Positions 25,168 through 32,692 of a stretch of DNA of 64,000 bases are shown here, in pieces. Within the stretch, counting starts at the first letter, position 1. Each line of letters begins with the position of its first letter. The stretch is from Lapillicoccus jejuensis (lineage in GTDB: Bacteria > Actinomycetota > Actinomycetes > Actinomycetales > Dermatophilaceae). The position numbers and the translations under genes were made by a program. The stretch covers positions 2,480,001 to 2,544,000 of the forward strand of contig NZ_VFMN01000001.1 in assembly GCF_006715055.1 (NCBI RefSeq). The letters run 5' to 3'. Under the pieces are notes generated by a model. That model ran no database searches. It saw only the letters and a program-made list of their open reading frames with translations, and had not been told where the DNA came from.

Positions 25168-25940
25168 ACGAGGATGACCTCTCCGCCGGCGGACCGGCAT
25201 CGTTGCAGGGTGTCGTCGGGCGCGCCCGACTCGGTGACGAGGGTGTCGACGTCGCCCAGCGAGCAGATGCGCAAGGCACCTGTTCCCGGGAACTTGCTTC
25301 CTGTCGCGAGCAAGACGACCTTGTCGCTCGCGGCGATCATCGACTGCTTGATCGGCGCCTCGACGGCCATGTTGTCGACGACGTGCCCGTTGGCGCGGAC
25401 CCCCGTGCAGGACAGGAGGACCAGGTCGGCGCTGATCTGGCTGAGGCCGAGCTCGGCGAGCGAGCCGACCAGGGTGCGGTAGTTGCGGCGCACGACGCCG
25501 CCGAGCAGGACCAGGCGCACCGCCTCGTCGTCGCGCAGCTCGTCGAAGACGGCGAGGTTGGAGGTGACGACGGTGACGTCGCGGCCGTGCAGCAGCCGGG
25601 CGACGTACGGCGTCGTCGTCCCGATGTCGAGCACGACGACCATCCCGTCGTGCACGAGACCGGCGGCGGCCGCCGCGACCCGTTGCTTCGGGCCGGCGTC
25701 GACATGGTCGGCGAACGCGCCCTCGACGTCGCTGCCGCCGTGCGGCTCGACCGTCGCGCGCGGGGTGAGGACGGCGCCGCCGTACGTGCGCACGAGCTCG
25801 CCGTTGCGGTCGAGCAGCTCGAGGTCGCGGCGGATCGTCGACTCGCTGACGTCGAGGGCCTGGGCCAGCTCGCGCACCGAGGCGGCGCCCCCGGCCCGCA
25901 GGGCCGAGACGATGCGGTTCTGCCGCTCCCGCAGGATCAC
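25164..25940 (-). CDS. DeoR-family transcriptional regulator
   Basis: A 258-residue sugar-responsive repressor. Residues 1-60 hold the DeoR helix-turn-helix (VRELAQALDVSESTIRRDLE) with VRTYGGAVL after it. The rest is the DeoRC phosphosugar-binding domain (MVVVLDIGTTTPYVARLLHG, VVTSNLAVFDEL, VRLVLLGGVVRRNYRTLVG, DKVVLLATGSKF). The GTG at 25940 is preferred because TACAGT lies 7 nt upstream, the leaderless spacing. It is divergent from the kinase/ABC operon; a repeated GCGCGAAGTCG between them is its probable operator. Confidence 0.92.
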   Translation of the reverse strand: MILRERQNRIVSALRAGGAASVRELAQALDVSESTIRRDLELLDRNGELVRTYGGAVLTPRATVEPHGGSDVEGAFADHVDAGPKQRVAAAAAGLVHDGMVVVLDIGTTTPYVARLLHGRDVTVVTSNLAVFDELRDDEAVRLVLLGGVVRRNYRTLVGSLAELGLSQISADLVLLSCTGVRANGHVVDNMAVEAPIKQSMIAASDKVVLLATGSKFPGTGALRICSLGDVDTLVTESGAPDDTLQRCRSAGGEVILV

Positions 25941-25947
25941 GTCAGCG

Positions 25948-25953
25948 ACTGTA
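25948..25953 (-). promoter_or_regulatory. -10 box of leaderless deoR-type gene
   Basis: On the minus strand TACAGT ends 7 nt before the GTG at 25940. The first operator half begins 9 bp upstream, so the repressor would block its own promoter. Confidence 0.5.
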
Positions 25954-25962
25954 GCCCAGACT

Positions 25963-26036
25963 GCGCGAAGTCGCGCAAGATCAGTCATCAGTGGTCACGA
26001 ATCTGCGTCAAACCCTTGTCAGGACGCGCGAAGTCG
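25963..26036. promoter_or_regulatory. DeoR operator candidates, direct repeat
   Basis: GCGCGAAGTCG occurs at 25963-25973 and again, same orientation, at 26026-26036. The 63-bp spacing equals six helical turns. The first copy extends into the dyad GCGCGAAGTCGCGC. One copy flanks each of the two divergent promoters, consistent with a looping repressor. Confidence 0.55.
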
Positions 26037-26076
26037 AGCACAGTGGCCGCACTCTCCCACCCGCCGAAGGAGCAGC

Positions 26077-27048
26077 GTGACCGACCCGCGCACGACCACC
26101 GCCCCGCTGCTGTTCGCGGGCGACGTCTACTGCGACCTCGTCATGGCCGGCATCGACCTGCCCCAGCCGGGGACCGAGGTCTACGCCGACTCGTTCACCA
26201 TCACCCCCGGCGGCGTCGCCAACCGCGCGGTCGCCGCCGCCCGGGTCGGCGCGCCGACCCGGCTGCTCTCCCGCCTCGGTGACGACCCGCTCGGCCGGCA
26301 CGTGCACGCCCTGCTCGACGCCGAGACCGCCCTCGACACCTCGTGGCTCGAGCACGTGCCCGGCCACCAGAGCCCGGTCACCGTCGCGCTCACCGGCGCC
26401 CACGACCGCAGCTTCCTCACCTACCAGGAGCGGCTCGGTCACCTCGAACTGCCAGAAGACCACGGCCCGGTCGCCGCCACCCACGTCGGGGTGGGCAGCG
26501 AGGTGCCGCCGTGGGTGGCCCGGCTGCGCGCCGAGGGCACGACCGTCGTCGGCGGCGTGGGCTGGGACCCGACCGGCGAGTGGTCGAGCGACGTGCTGCA
26601 CCGGCTGGGGCAGGTCGACGTCCTCGTCGCCAACGACGTCGAGGCGATGCGCTACACCCGCACCGACGACCCCGTCGCCGCGGCGCGCGCCCTGACGCCG
26701 TACGTCGCCCTCGCCGTCGTCACCCGCGGCCCGGCCGGCGTCGTCGCCGCGGGCGACGAGGCCCCCGGCGGGATCGTCGAGGTGCCCGCCCCACGCGTGG
26801 CCGTCGTGGACCCCACCGGCGCCGGCGACGTCTTCGCGGCCACCTTCATGGCCGCGGCCGCGTACGGGTGGGACCTCGCGACGCGGCTGCGGTTCGCCGC
26901 CCTGTGCGCCTCGGTGTCCGTCACGGGGTTCGGCGGCGCCGCCAGCGCGCCCACCCTCGGCGAGCTCCCCGCCCACGCCGCCCGGCTCGCCCCCGACGAC
27001 GACTGGTCGTTCCTGCCCCGCACCGCGCCCGCCCCGCTCTCCGCGTGA
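26077..27048 (+). CDS. PfkB-family carbohydrate kinase
   Basis: A 323-residue ribokinase-type kinase. The start LLFAGDVYCDLVMAGIDLPQ and the N-terminal PfkB glycine motif (SFTITPGGVANRAVAAARVG) are followed by the C-terminal signature VVDPTGAGDVFAATFMAAAA with the catalytic base Asp. It phosphorylates a sugar or nucleoside; the acceptor is not readable. The GTG start has GAAGGAG 4 nt upstream. It is first in an operon with the binding protein and permeases and is controlled from the DeoR intergenic region, so it probably acts on the imported sugar. Confidence 0.9.
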   Translation: MTDPRTTTAPLLFAGDVYCDLVMAGIDLPQPGTEVYADSFTITPGGVANRAVAAARVGAPTRLLSRLGDDPLGRHVHALLDAETALDTSWLEHVPGHQSPVTVALTGAHDRSFLTYQERLGHLELPEDHGPVAATHVGVGSEVPPWVARLRAEGTTVVGGVGWDPTGEWSSDVLHRLGQVDVLVANDVEAMRYTRTDDPVAAARALTPYVALAVVTRGPAGVVAAGDEAPGGIVEVPAPRVAVVDPTGAGDVFAATFMAAAAYGWDLATRLRFAALCASVSVTGFGGAASAPTLGELPAHAARLAPDDDWSFLPRTAPAPLSA

Positions 27049-27079
27049 CCACCCCCGTCCCCGACCGAAGGACCCTGCC

Positions 27080-28456
27080 ATGACCGCCCGTCGCACCACC
27101 CCCCTCGCCGCCGGCGGGGCCCTCGCGGCCCTCGTCGCCGTGTCGCTGGCCGCCTGCGCCCCCGGCCCGTCCAGCCCGGCCGGTGGGGGCGGCAGCGCCA
27201 GCCTGGCCCCCGTCTCGACCGCGGTGCCGACCGACAAGACGACGCTGACGGTCTGGGACCAGAACACCGACGGTGGCATCAGCGACGCGCAGGACCAGCT
27301 CAACAAGGCCTTCATGCAGAAGTACCCGAACGTGACGGTCAACCGCGTCTCGCGCTCGTTCTCCGACCTCAAGACGACGCTCAAGCTCGCGCTGTCCGGC
27401 GACAACCCGCCCGACGTCGTCCAGGCCAACCAGGGCTACCCGGACATGGGCGCCTTCGTCAAGGCCGGCTACCTGCGCCCGATGAGCGACTACGCGAAGC
27501 TCTACGGCTGGGACTCGTACTACCCCTCGAGCCTGCTCAAGCTCAACTCCTTCTCCGCCGACGGCAAGACGTGGCAGGGCGACAACCTGTACGGCGTCTC
27601 GCAGACCGGCGAGCTCGTCGGCGTCTACTACAACGCCGCCGTGCTCAAGAAGGCCGGCGTCAACCAGCCGCCGACGACCATCGACGAGCTGACCGCCGAC
27701 ATGGCCAAGGTCAAGGCGGCGGGCACGCTGCCGCTCAGCTACGGCGACGTCGAGAAGAGCCCCGGCATCCACCTGTACGGCGTCGTGCTGTCCGCCCTCG
27801 CGGGCGCCCAGTCGGTCACCGACCTCGTCGGTGGCAAGTCCGGCTCGTGGACCGACGCGAACCCGGTCAAGGCCGCGCAGACCATCACCGACTGGCAGTC
27901 CAAGGGCTACATCACGCCGGGGGCCAACGGGGTCTCGCGCGACGCCGCGGTGACCACGTTCGGCCAGGGCGGGTCCGCCTTCCTCATCACCGGCACCTGG
28001 TACCAGGCCACGCTGGAGAAGGCGCCCGCCGCGAGCGACCTGCGGTTCACCGCACTGACGCCGAGCGGGTCCTCGACCCCGGTGACGATGGGCGGCGAGG
28101 GGCTGGCCTGGGCGATCACGAGCAAGGCGAAGACGCCGGACGTCGCGGCGGCGTACATCGACTTCATCACCGACGAGGCGGCCAGCAAGGTCCTCGTCCA
28201 GACCGGCAACCTGCCGACCGTCGTCCCGTCCGGCGACAGCCCGAAGGAGGGCACGATCGCCGGCGACATCACGACGCGGTACCAGGCGATCTCGAAGTCC
28301 AACGGCATCACGCCGTACCTCGACTACGCGACGCCGACCTTCTACGACACCCTCACCGCCGGCATGCAGGACCTCGTCGCCGGGCAGGCCACGCCGCAGC
28401 AGTTCACCGAGAAGATCCAGGCCGACTACGGCGAGTTCGTCAAGTCCAACGGGTGA
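27080..28456 (+). CDS. ABC sugar-binding lipoprotein (family 1)
   Basis: A 458-residue substrate-binding protein. The N-terminus is a lipoprotein signal peptide with lipobox SLAAC (cysteine about residue 26), so the protein is anchored outside the membrane. It has the two-lobed maltose-binding-type pattern: TTLTVWDQNTDGGISDAQDQ, LALSGDNPPDVVQANQGYPD, VYYNAAVLKKAGVNQPPTTI and FLITGTWYQATLEKAPAASD. GAAGGA lies 7 nt before the ATG. It delivers sugar to the two permeases encoded immediately after. Confidence 0.93.
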   Translation: MTARRTTPLAAGGALAALVAVSLAACAPGPSSPAGGGGSASLAPVSTAVPTDKTTLTVWDQNTDGGISDAQDQLNKAFMQKYPNVTVNRVSRSFSDLKTTLKLALSGDNPPDVVQANQGYPDMGAFVKAGYLRPMSDYAKLYGWDSYYPSSLLKLNSFSADGKTWQGDNLYGVSQTGELVGVYYNAAVLKKAGVNQPPTTIDELTADMAKVKAAGTLPLSYGDVEKSPGIHLYGVVLSALAGAQSVTDLVGGKSGSWTDANPVKAAQTITDWQSKGYITPGANGVSRDAAVTTFGQGGSAFLITGTWYQATLEKAPAASDLRFTALTPSGSSTPVTMGGEGLAWAITSKAKTPDVAAAYIDFITDEAASKVLVQTGNLPTVVPSGDSPKEGTIAGDITTRYQAISKSNGITPYLDYATPTFYDTLTAGMQDLVAGQATPQQFTEKIQADYGEFVKSNG

Positions 28457-29346
28457 CGCGGGTGTCGCGCACCAGCAGCTCGCGGCGCAGCCTGGCGCCG
28501 TACCTCTACGTGCTGCCGGCCTTCGTCGTCTTCGCGGTCTTCCTCGGCTGGCCCTTCCTGCAGACGCTGCAGTACTCGTTCTACGACTGGGACGGGCTGT
28601 CCGTCGCGACGTGGGCGGGGGTGCAGAACTACGCGGACGTCGTCAGCGACCCCGTGCTGCGCAGCGCCTTCGGTCACGCGCTCGTCCTCATGCTCTTCTA
28701 CAGCGCGGTGCCGATCGTCGTGGCGCTCGTCCTCACCGGCGTCATCTCGCGGGCCAGCGCGCTGCGCGGCATGTCGGTCTACCGGACGCTGCTCTTCCTG
28801 CCGCAGGTCATCGCCTCGGTCGTCGTGGCGACGATCTGGGTCTCGATCTACAGCCAGGGCGGGCTGCTCAACCAGGCGCTGCGGCTCGTCGGGCTCGACT
28901 CGGTCGCGCGGGTGTGGCTCGGGGACTACGCGCTCGCGCTGCCGGCGATCGGCTTCGTCGGCACCTGGCTCAACATCGGGCTGTGCCTCGTGCTGTTCCT
29001 CTCCGGGGTGAGCACGATCCACCCGTCGCTCTTCGAGGCGGCCCGGCTCGACGGGGCGGGAGCGGTGCGCGAGTTCGTCTCCGTCACCCTCCCGCTGCTG
29101 CGAGGGCAGGTGGCGGTGGCGCTCACCCTCACCGTCGTGTCGGCGCTGAAGACCTTCGACCTGGTCTACGTGACGACCGGCGGCGGCCCCGGGACGTCGA
29201 CGGTCGTGCCGGCGTTCGAGGCCTACAACCGGGCGTTCAACACGGGCAAGGTCGGGTCCGCGGCGGCGGTCGCCATCACCCTCACGCTGGTCATCCTGCT
29301 CGTCACCGTACTCATCAACCGGCTCTCGCCGCGCGAGACGTCCTAG
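28453..29346 (+). CDS. ABC sugar permease, MalF type
   Basis: A 297-residue permease with six membrane helices. The cytoplasmic EAA loop reads SLFEAARLDGAGAVREFVSV, the docking site for the ATPase; FLPQVIASVVVATIW and FDLVYVTTGGGPGTSTVVPA are typical of MalF/UgpA proteins. The GTG at 28453 overlaps the binding-protein stop (GTGA); an in-frame GTG at 28462 is an alternative. No ATPase gene lies in the locus, so a shared MsiK-type ATPase elsewhere is expected. Confidence 0.92.
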   Translation: MTRVSRTSSSRRSLAPYLYVLPAFVVFAVFLGWPFLQTLQYSFYDWDGLSVATWAGVQNYADVVSDPVLRSAFGHALVLMLFYSAVPIVVALVLTGVISRASALRGMSVYRTLLFLPQVIASVVVATIWVSIYSQGGLLNQALRLVGLDSVARVWLGDYALALPAIGFVGTWLNIGLCLVLFLSGVSTIHPSLFEAARLDGAGAVREFVSVTLPLLRGQVAVALTLTVVSALKTFDLVYVTTGGGPGTSTVVPAFEAYNRAFNTGKVGSAAAVAITLTLVILLVTVLINRLSPRETS

Positions 29347-29354
29347 GAGGCGCC

Positions 29355-30179
29355 ATGCGGATGTCGTTGCGCGAGAGGGTCGTCGACCACACGATCCTCA
29401 CCCTGTTCGCCCTCTTCGCGGTCATCCCCCTCGTCGGGGTCGTCGTCTCGGCGGTCACCCCGAGCGCGGCCAACGACGGCGGCTTCCACCTGCCGACGAC
29501 GATCGACCTCGGCAACTTCGGGCTGGCGTGGACCGACGGGCACTTCGGCAGCTACATGCTGTCCAGCCTGCTCGTCACCGTCGGCGTCGTCGTCCTCACG
29601 ACCGTGCTCGCCGTCCTGGCCGGCTTCGCGTTCGCCCGGCTGGAGTTCGCCGGGTCGACCGTGCTGTTCTTCGTCCTGCTGGCCGGGCTCATGCTGCCGA
29701 GCGAGGCGTTCATCATCCCGCTCTACTTCAACCTGCGCAGCGCCGGTCTGCTCGACACCTACGCGGCGCTCATCCTCCCGCAGACGGCGCAGTCGCTGGC
29801 CTTCGGGATCTTCTGGATGCGCAACACCTTCCGGGTCTTCCCGCAGGAGGTCATCGAGGCGGCGCGGCTCGACGGGGCGCGCGACCTGCGGCTGCTGTGG
29901 GGCGTCGTCGTCCCCCCGTCGCTGCCGTCGGTCGCCACCATGGCCGTGCTCGTGTCGATGTGGACGTGGAACGAGTTCCTCATGCCGCTGGTCCTCATCA
30001 CCAGCGAGGACCACCGCACCGCGCCCCTCGGCCTGGCGTTCTTCAAGGGCCAGCACCTCACCGACTACTCGCTGTTGTCGGCCGGCGGCATCATCGTCGC
30101 CCTGCCCATCGTCGTCCTCTACGTCCTGCTCCAGAAGCGCTTCATCTCCGGCATGCTCGGCGGTTTCGCGGACCGCTGA
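29355..30179 (+). CDS. ABC sugar permease, MalG type
   Basis: A 274-residue permease with six membrane helices. Its EAA loop is QEVIEAARLDGARDLRLLWG; MLPSEAFIIPLYFNLRSAGL and MWTWNEFLMPLVLITSEDHR are MalG signatures. AGGAGG lies 4-5 nt before the ATG, 8 bp after the previous stop. It closes the operon, and a perfect family A inverted repeat begins 2 nt after its stop codon. Confidence 0.93.
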   Translation: MRMSLRERVVDHTILTLFALFAVIPLVGVVVSAVTPSAANDGGFHLPTTIDLGNFGLAWTDGHFGSYMLSSLLVTVGVVVLTTVLAVLAGFAFARLEFAGSTVLFFVLLAGLMLPSEAFIIPLYFNLRSAGLLDTYAALILPQTAQSLAFGIFWMRNTFRVFPQEVIEAARLDGARDLRLLWGVVVPPSLPSVATMAVLVSMWTWNEFLMPLVLITSEDHRTAPLGLAFFKGQHLTDYSLLSAGGIIVALPIVVLYVLLQKRFISGMLGGFADR

Positions 30180-30181
30180 CA

Positions 30182-30261
30182 CCCCACTTGTTGCCACTTT
30201 TCGCAACGGTACCGAGGGCGTACGCCCTCAGGACCCTCGCGAAAAGTGGCAACAAGTGGGG
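30182..30261. terminator. inverted repeat family A, copy 3
   Basis: Arms 30182-30204 (CCCCACTTGTTGCCACTTTT...) and 30239-30261 pair perfectly over 23 bp. The loop holds a second stem, GAGGGCGTACGCCCTC. It starts 2 nt after the ABC operon stop. The next gene is in the same direction, so this copy is not between convergent genes. Confidence 0.75.
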
Positions 30262-30315
30262 TTCTCCCAGGGTCGTTCTGCTGCGGGGGACGGCGGGGCG
30301 GACGATGATCCCGTC

Positions 30316-30894
30316 GTGAGCCCGACCACCGGGGGACCGGCACCCCAGGACGCGCCGTACGGCGTCCCGCCCCAGGACCGCGCGCCCGTCCCGCCGCCGC
30401 CGGGGTGGTACCCGGACGGGAGCGGCGGGCTGCGCTGGTGGGACGGGCGGGCGTGGTCGTCCGCAACGGCGCCGGTGCGTCCACCCGACCGCACCTGGGC
30501 GGTCCTGTGCCACCTGTCGTTCTTCGTCCTGCCGCTCATCGCGGCGATCGCGCTCCGGTTGACCGTCGGCCGGCAGCAGGACGAGTTCACCCGCCACCAC
30601 ACCACCGAGGCGCTCAACGCCCAGATCACCTGGGGCGTCGTGTGGAACGTCGTGGGGTTCGCCGGGTTCTTCTCGTCGTTCGGCATGATGACCCACCCCG
30701 GACCGACCACCGAGATCCCGTGGGGCTTCCTCGTCGCGTGGTTCGGCTGCGCGGCGAGCTTCCTCGTCATGCTCGCCTGCGGGATCACGGGCGCCGTCAA
30801 GGCCTCCCGGGGCGAGTGGTTCCGTTACCCGCTCTCGGTCCGCGTCGTCCGCGGTGCCCGACGCCGACCGCGACGGGGTCAGCTCCCGCGGTAG
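30316..30894 (+). CDS. DUF2510-DUF4870 membrane protein
   Basis: A 192-residue protein. Residues about 30-55 hold a DUF2510-type motif (PPPGWYPDGSGGLRWWDGRA). After a proline-rich linker a DUF4870/TIC20-like membrane domain follows: WAVLCHLSFFVLPLIAAIAL, DEFTRHHTTEALNAQITWGV and two further helices. Its function is unknown. The GTG at 30316 lies 6 nt after GATGAT, a weak leaderless -10. The last 16 bp overlap the end of the convergent uraH gene. Confidence 0.75.
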   Translation: MSPTTGGPAPQDAPYGVPPQDRAPVPPPPGWYPDGSGGLRWWDGRAWSSATAPVRPPDRTWAVLCHLSFFVLPLIAAIALRLTVGRQQDEFTRHHTTEALNAQITWGVVWNVVGFAGFFSSFGMMTHPGPTTEIPWGFLVAWFGCAASFLVMLACGITGAVKASRGEWFRYPLSVRVVRGARRRPRRGQLPR

Positions 30895-31211
30895 GTCGAC
30901 CAGCCGAAGGGGCTGAGCAGCAGCGGCACGTGGAAGTGCTCGTCCTCCTGCCCCTCGGCGACCGTGAACGACACGACGGCCTCGGGGTAGAACCCGCGCA
31001 CCCCCTGCGCGGCGAACCACGCGCCGGTGTCGAAGCGCAGCCGGTAGGACCCCGGCTCGAGCCCCTCCGGCGCCAGCGCCCGCACGCGGCCGTCGTCGTC
31101 GGTGTGGTCCTGCGCGAGGATCGCGCCGTCCCACGCGGACAGCCGCACGGACACCCCGACCGCCGGCCGGCCGGTGCTCGTGTCGAGGACGTGGGTGCTG
31201 AGGCTGCTCAT
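30879..31211 (-). CDS. uraH: 5-hydroxyisourate hydrolase (transthyretin-like)
   Basis: A 110-residue enzyme that hydrolyses 5-hydroxyisourate to OHCU in urate breakdown. The N-terminal LSTHVLDTSTGRPAVGVSVR with the catalytic histidine, the middle DGR and GVRGFYPEAVVSF segments, and the C-terminal HVPLLLSPFGWSTYRGS (YRGS is diagnostic for HIUase against transthyretin) are all present. Its ATG overlaps the uraD stop (ATGA). It is the last gene of the uricase operon. Confidence 0.95.
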   Translation of the reverse strand: MSSLSTHVLDTSTGRPAVGVSVRLSAWDGAILAQDHTDDDGRVRALAPEGLEPGSYRLRFDTGAWFAAQGVRGFYPEAVVSFTVAEGQEDEHFHVPLLLSPFGWSTYRGS

Positions 31212-31750
31212 GCGTCGCTCTCCCGTCGGTGCGCGGTGGTGGCGAGACCGGCGACCGCGCCCTCGAGGCGCAGCAGCGCGATCTCGCCGAGGTTGGCGAC
31301 CGTCTCGGCGCGCTCGGTCGCGTCGTCGTTGCCGAGCCGCCGCTCGAGCTCGGCCAGCACCTGCGCGCCGTCACGGCCCGCGGCGCGCAGCAGGAAGACC
31401 CGGTCGAAGCGGGCCTCGTACGCCGCGTTGCCGGCGGCGAGCCGCTCGGCGAGCCCGTCGCCGGACGCGGTCAGCCCCGCCTGCTCGCGGCGCGAGTGCG
31501 CGGCGTCGTGCCCGGCGCCGGCGCGCTCGCCGAGCCGCGGGTGCCGGGCCAGCGCCGTCTCCAGCTCGCCGTCGGTCAGCTCGGCCGCCGCACGGGCGGC
31601 GTTGTCGCGCAACGGTTCCCAGGCGTCGTACGGGCGCCCGTCGGCGACCTGCGCCGCCCACCGGGGGACGGCGAGGCAGGTCCCGAGCAGCGCCAGCGCC
31701 TCCTCGCGGGGGAGCTCGTCGAAGGCCGCGACCCCGGCGGAGGCGCTCAC
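31208..31750 (-). CDS. uraD: OHCU decarboxylase
   Basis: A 180-residue cytosolic enzyme that decarboxylates 2-oxo-4-hydroxy-4-carboxy-5-ureidoimidazoline to S-allantoin. Hallmarks are FDELPREEALALLGTCLAVP, the catalytic His/Glu segment ALARHPRLGERA, SRREQAGLT and the helix NAAYEARFDRVFLLRAAGRD. The GTG start overlaps the uricase stop. Together with uricase and uraH it converts urate to allantoin. No allantoinase gene is present in the window. Confidence 0.93.
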   Translation of the reverse strand: MSASAGVAAFDELPREEALALLGTCLAVPRWAAQVADGRPYDAWEPLRDNAARAAAELTDGELETALARHPRLGERAGAGHDAAHSRREQAGLTASGDGLAERLAAGNAAYEARFDRVFLLRAAGRDGAQVLAELERRLGNDDATERAETVANLGEIALLRLEGAVAGLATTAHRRESDA

Positions 31751-32673
31751 AGGAACCCCGGCGTGCCGAGCCACGTGTCGCCGGCGTCGGACGCGTCCGA
31801 GCGGGTGACGACGGCCTCGATGAGCCCGTACGGCCGGTCGGCCGCGACGAAGACCTCGCCCGGGTTCTCCAGCCCGAACGGAGCGAGGTCGACGAGGAAG
31901 TGGTGCTTGTTGGGCGCCGAGAACCGGATCTCCGCGAGCCCCGCGTGCGCCTCGAGGACCGCGCGCCCCATCGCGTGCAGCGTCTCCTGCAGCGCACGGC
32001 TGTACGTCGTCGCGAACGTCTCGAGCAGCAGCGCGCGGACCGCGGCGTACGACGCGTCGGCGTCCAGGTGCGCGACCTGCTCCGGCGTCGTCACGTCGTG
32101 CCGCCACCGCACGGTGAGCGACGTCGCGAGGATGCGGTCGTGGGTCTCGGGCAGCGTCGTGTACTCGTCCTTGAGGAACCCGCGGAACTCGGACCCGGTG
32201 GTCTTGAGGACGACGAGGTCCTGCAGGCCGGAGACCACCCGCACCCGGCGGTCGTCGCCGCGGCCGTCGACGGTGACGACGACGGTGCGGACCTCGCCGC
32301 CGCGCCTCACGAAGGCGTGGTCGTGACCCGCGCCGCCGACGGGGATCCGGTCCCAGGCGTACTCCTCGACGGCGACCCGGGCCTGGCGCGCCGCCGGGGT
32401 GGCGTCGAGCAGCCGCCCGCCGAGCGCGACGGCGTACGCCTCGGGGGAGGCGACGCCGACCTCCTTCGCGTAGGCGAAGGCGGTGTTCTTCTGGGTGTCG
32501 GTCGGCAGCACCTGCGACTGGTCGCCGTGCGTGTGCGCCGCGGCGAAGTCGCCCCGCAGCGCCGTCGACACGTTGAGGTCGCGGATCTCGTGCCGGGCGG
32601 TGTCGCGCACGATGCGCACCACCCGGGTCTCGGCCTTGCCGTACTGGTTCGCCCCCAGGACGATCTCGCTCAT
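31747..32673 (-). CDS. uricase (urate oxidase)
   Basis: A 308-residue cofactor-free oxidase that turns urate into 5-hydroxyisourate. The two tunnelling-fold halves carry TALRGDFAAAHTHGDQSQVL followed by PTDTQKNTAFAYAKE (active-site Thr/Lys) and IRFSAPNKHHFLVDLAPFG. The start at 32673 is chosen since the ATG is preceded by TACCCT at 6 nt (leaderless) and matches the family N-terminus. It begins the operon with uraD and uraH. Confidence 0.95.
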   Translation of the reverse strand: MSEIVLGANQYGKAETRVVRIVRDTARHEIRDLNVSTALRGDFAAAHTHGDQSQVLPTDTQKNTAFAYAKEVGVASPEAYAVALGGRLLDATPAARQARVAVEEYAWDRIPVGGAGHDHAFVRRGGEVRTVVVTVDGRGDDRRVRVVSGLQDLVVLKTTGSEFRGFLKDEYTTLPETHDRILATSLTVRWRHDVTTPEQVAHLDADASYAAVRALLLETFATTYSRALQETLHAMGRAVLEAHAGLAEIRFSAPNKHHFLVDLAPFGLENPGEVFVAADRPYGLIEAVVTRSDASDAGDTWLGTPGFL

Positions 32674-32679
32674 GCCGGG

Positions 32680-32685
32680 AGGGTA
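32680..32685 (-). promoter_or_regulatory. -10 box of leaderless uricase operon
   Basis: Minus-strand TACCCT ends 6 nt before the uricase ATG at 32673. It lies within the last few codons of nothing else: the upstream hydrolase gene stops at 32693, so the promoter overlaps its 3' end. Confidence 0.45.
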
Positions 32686-32692
32686 GCGGCGC

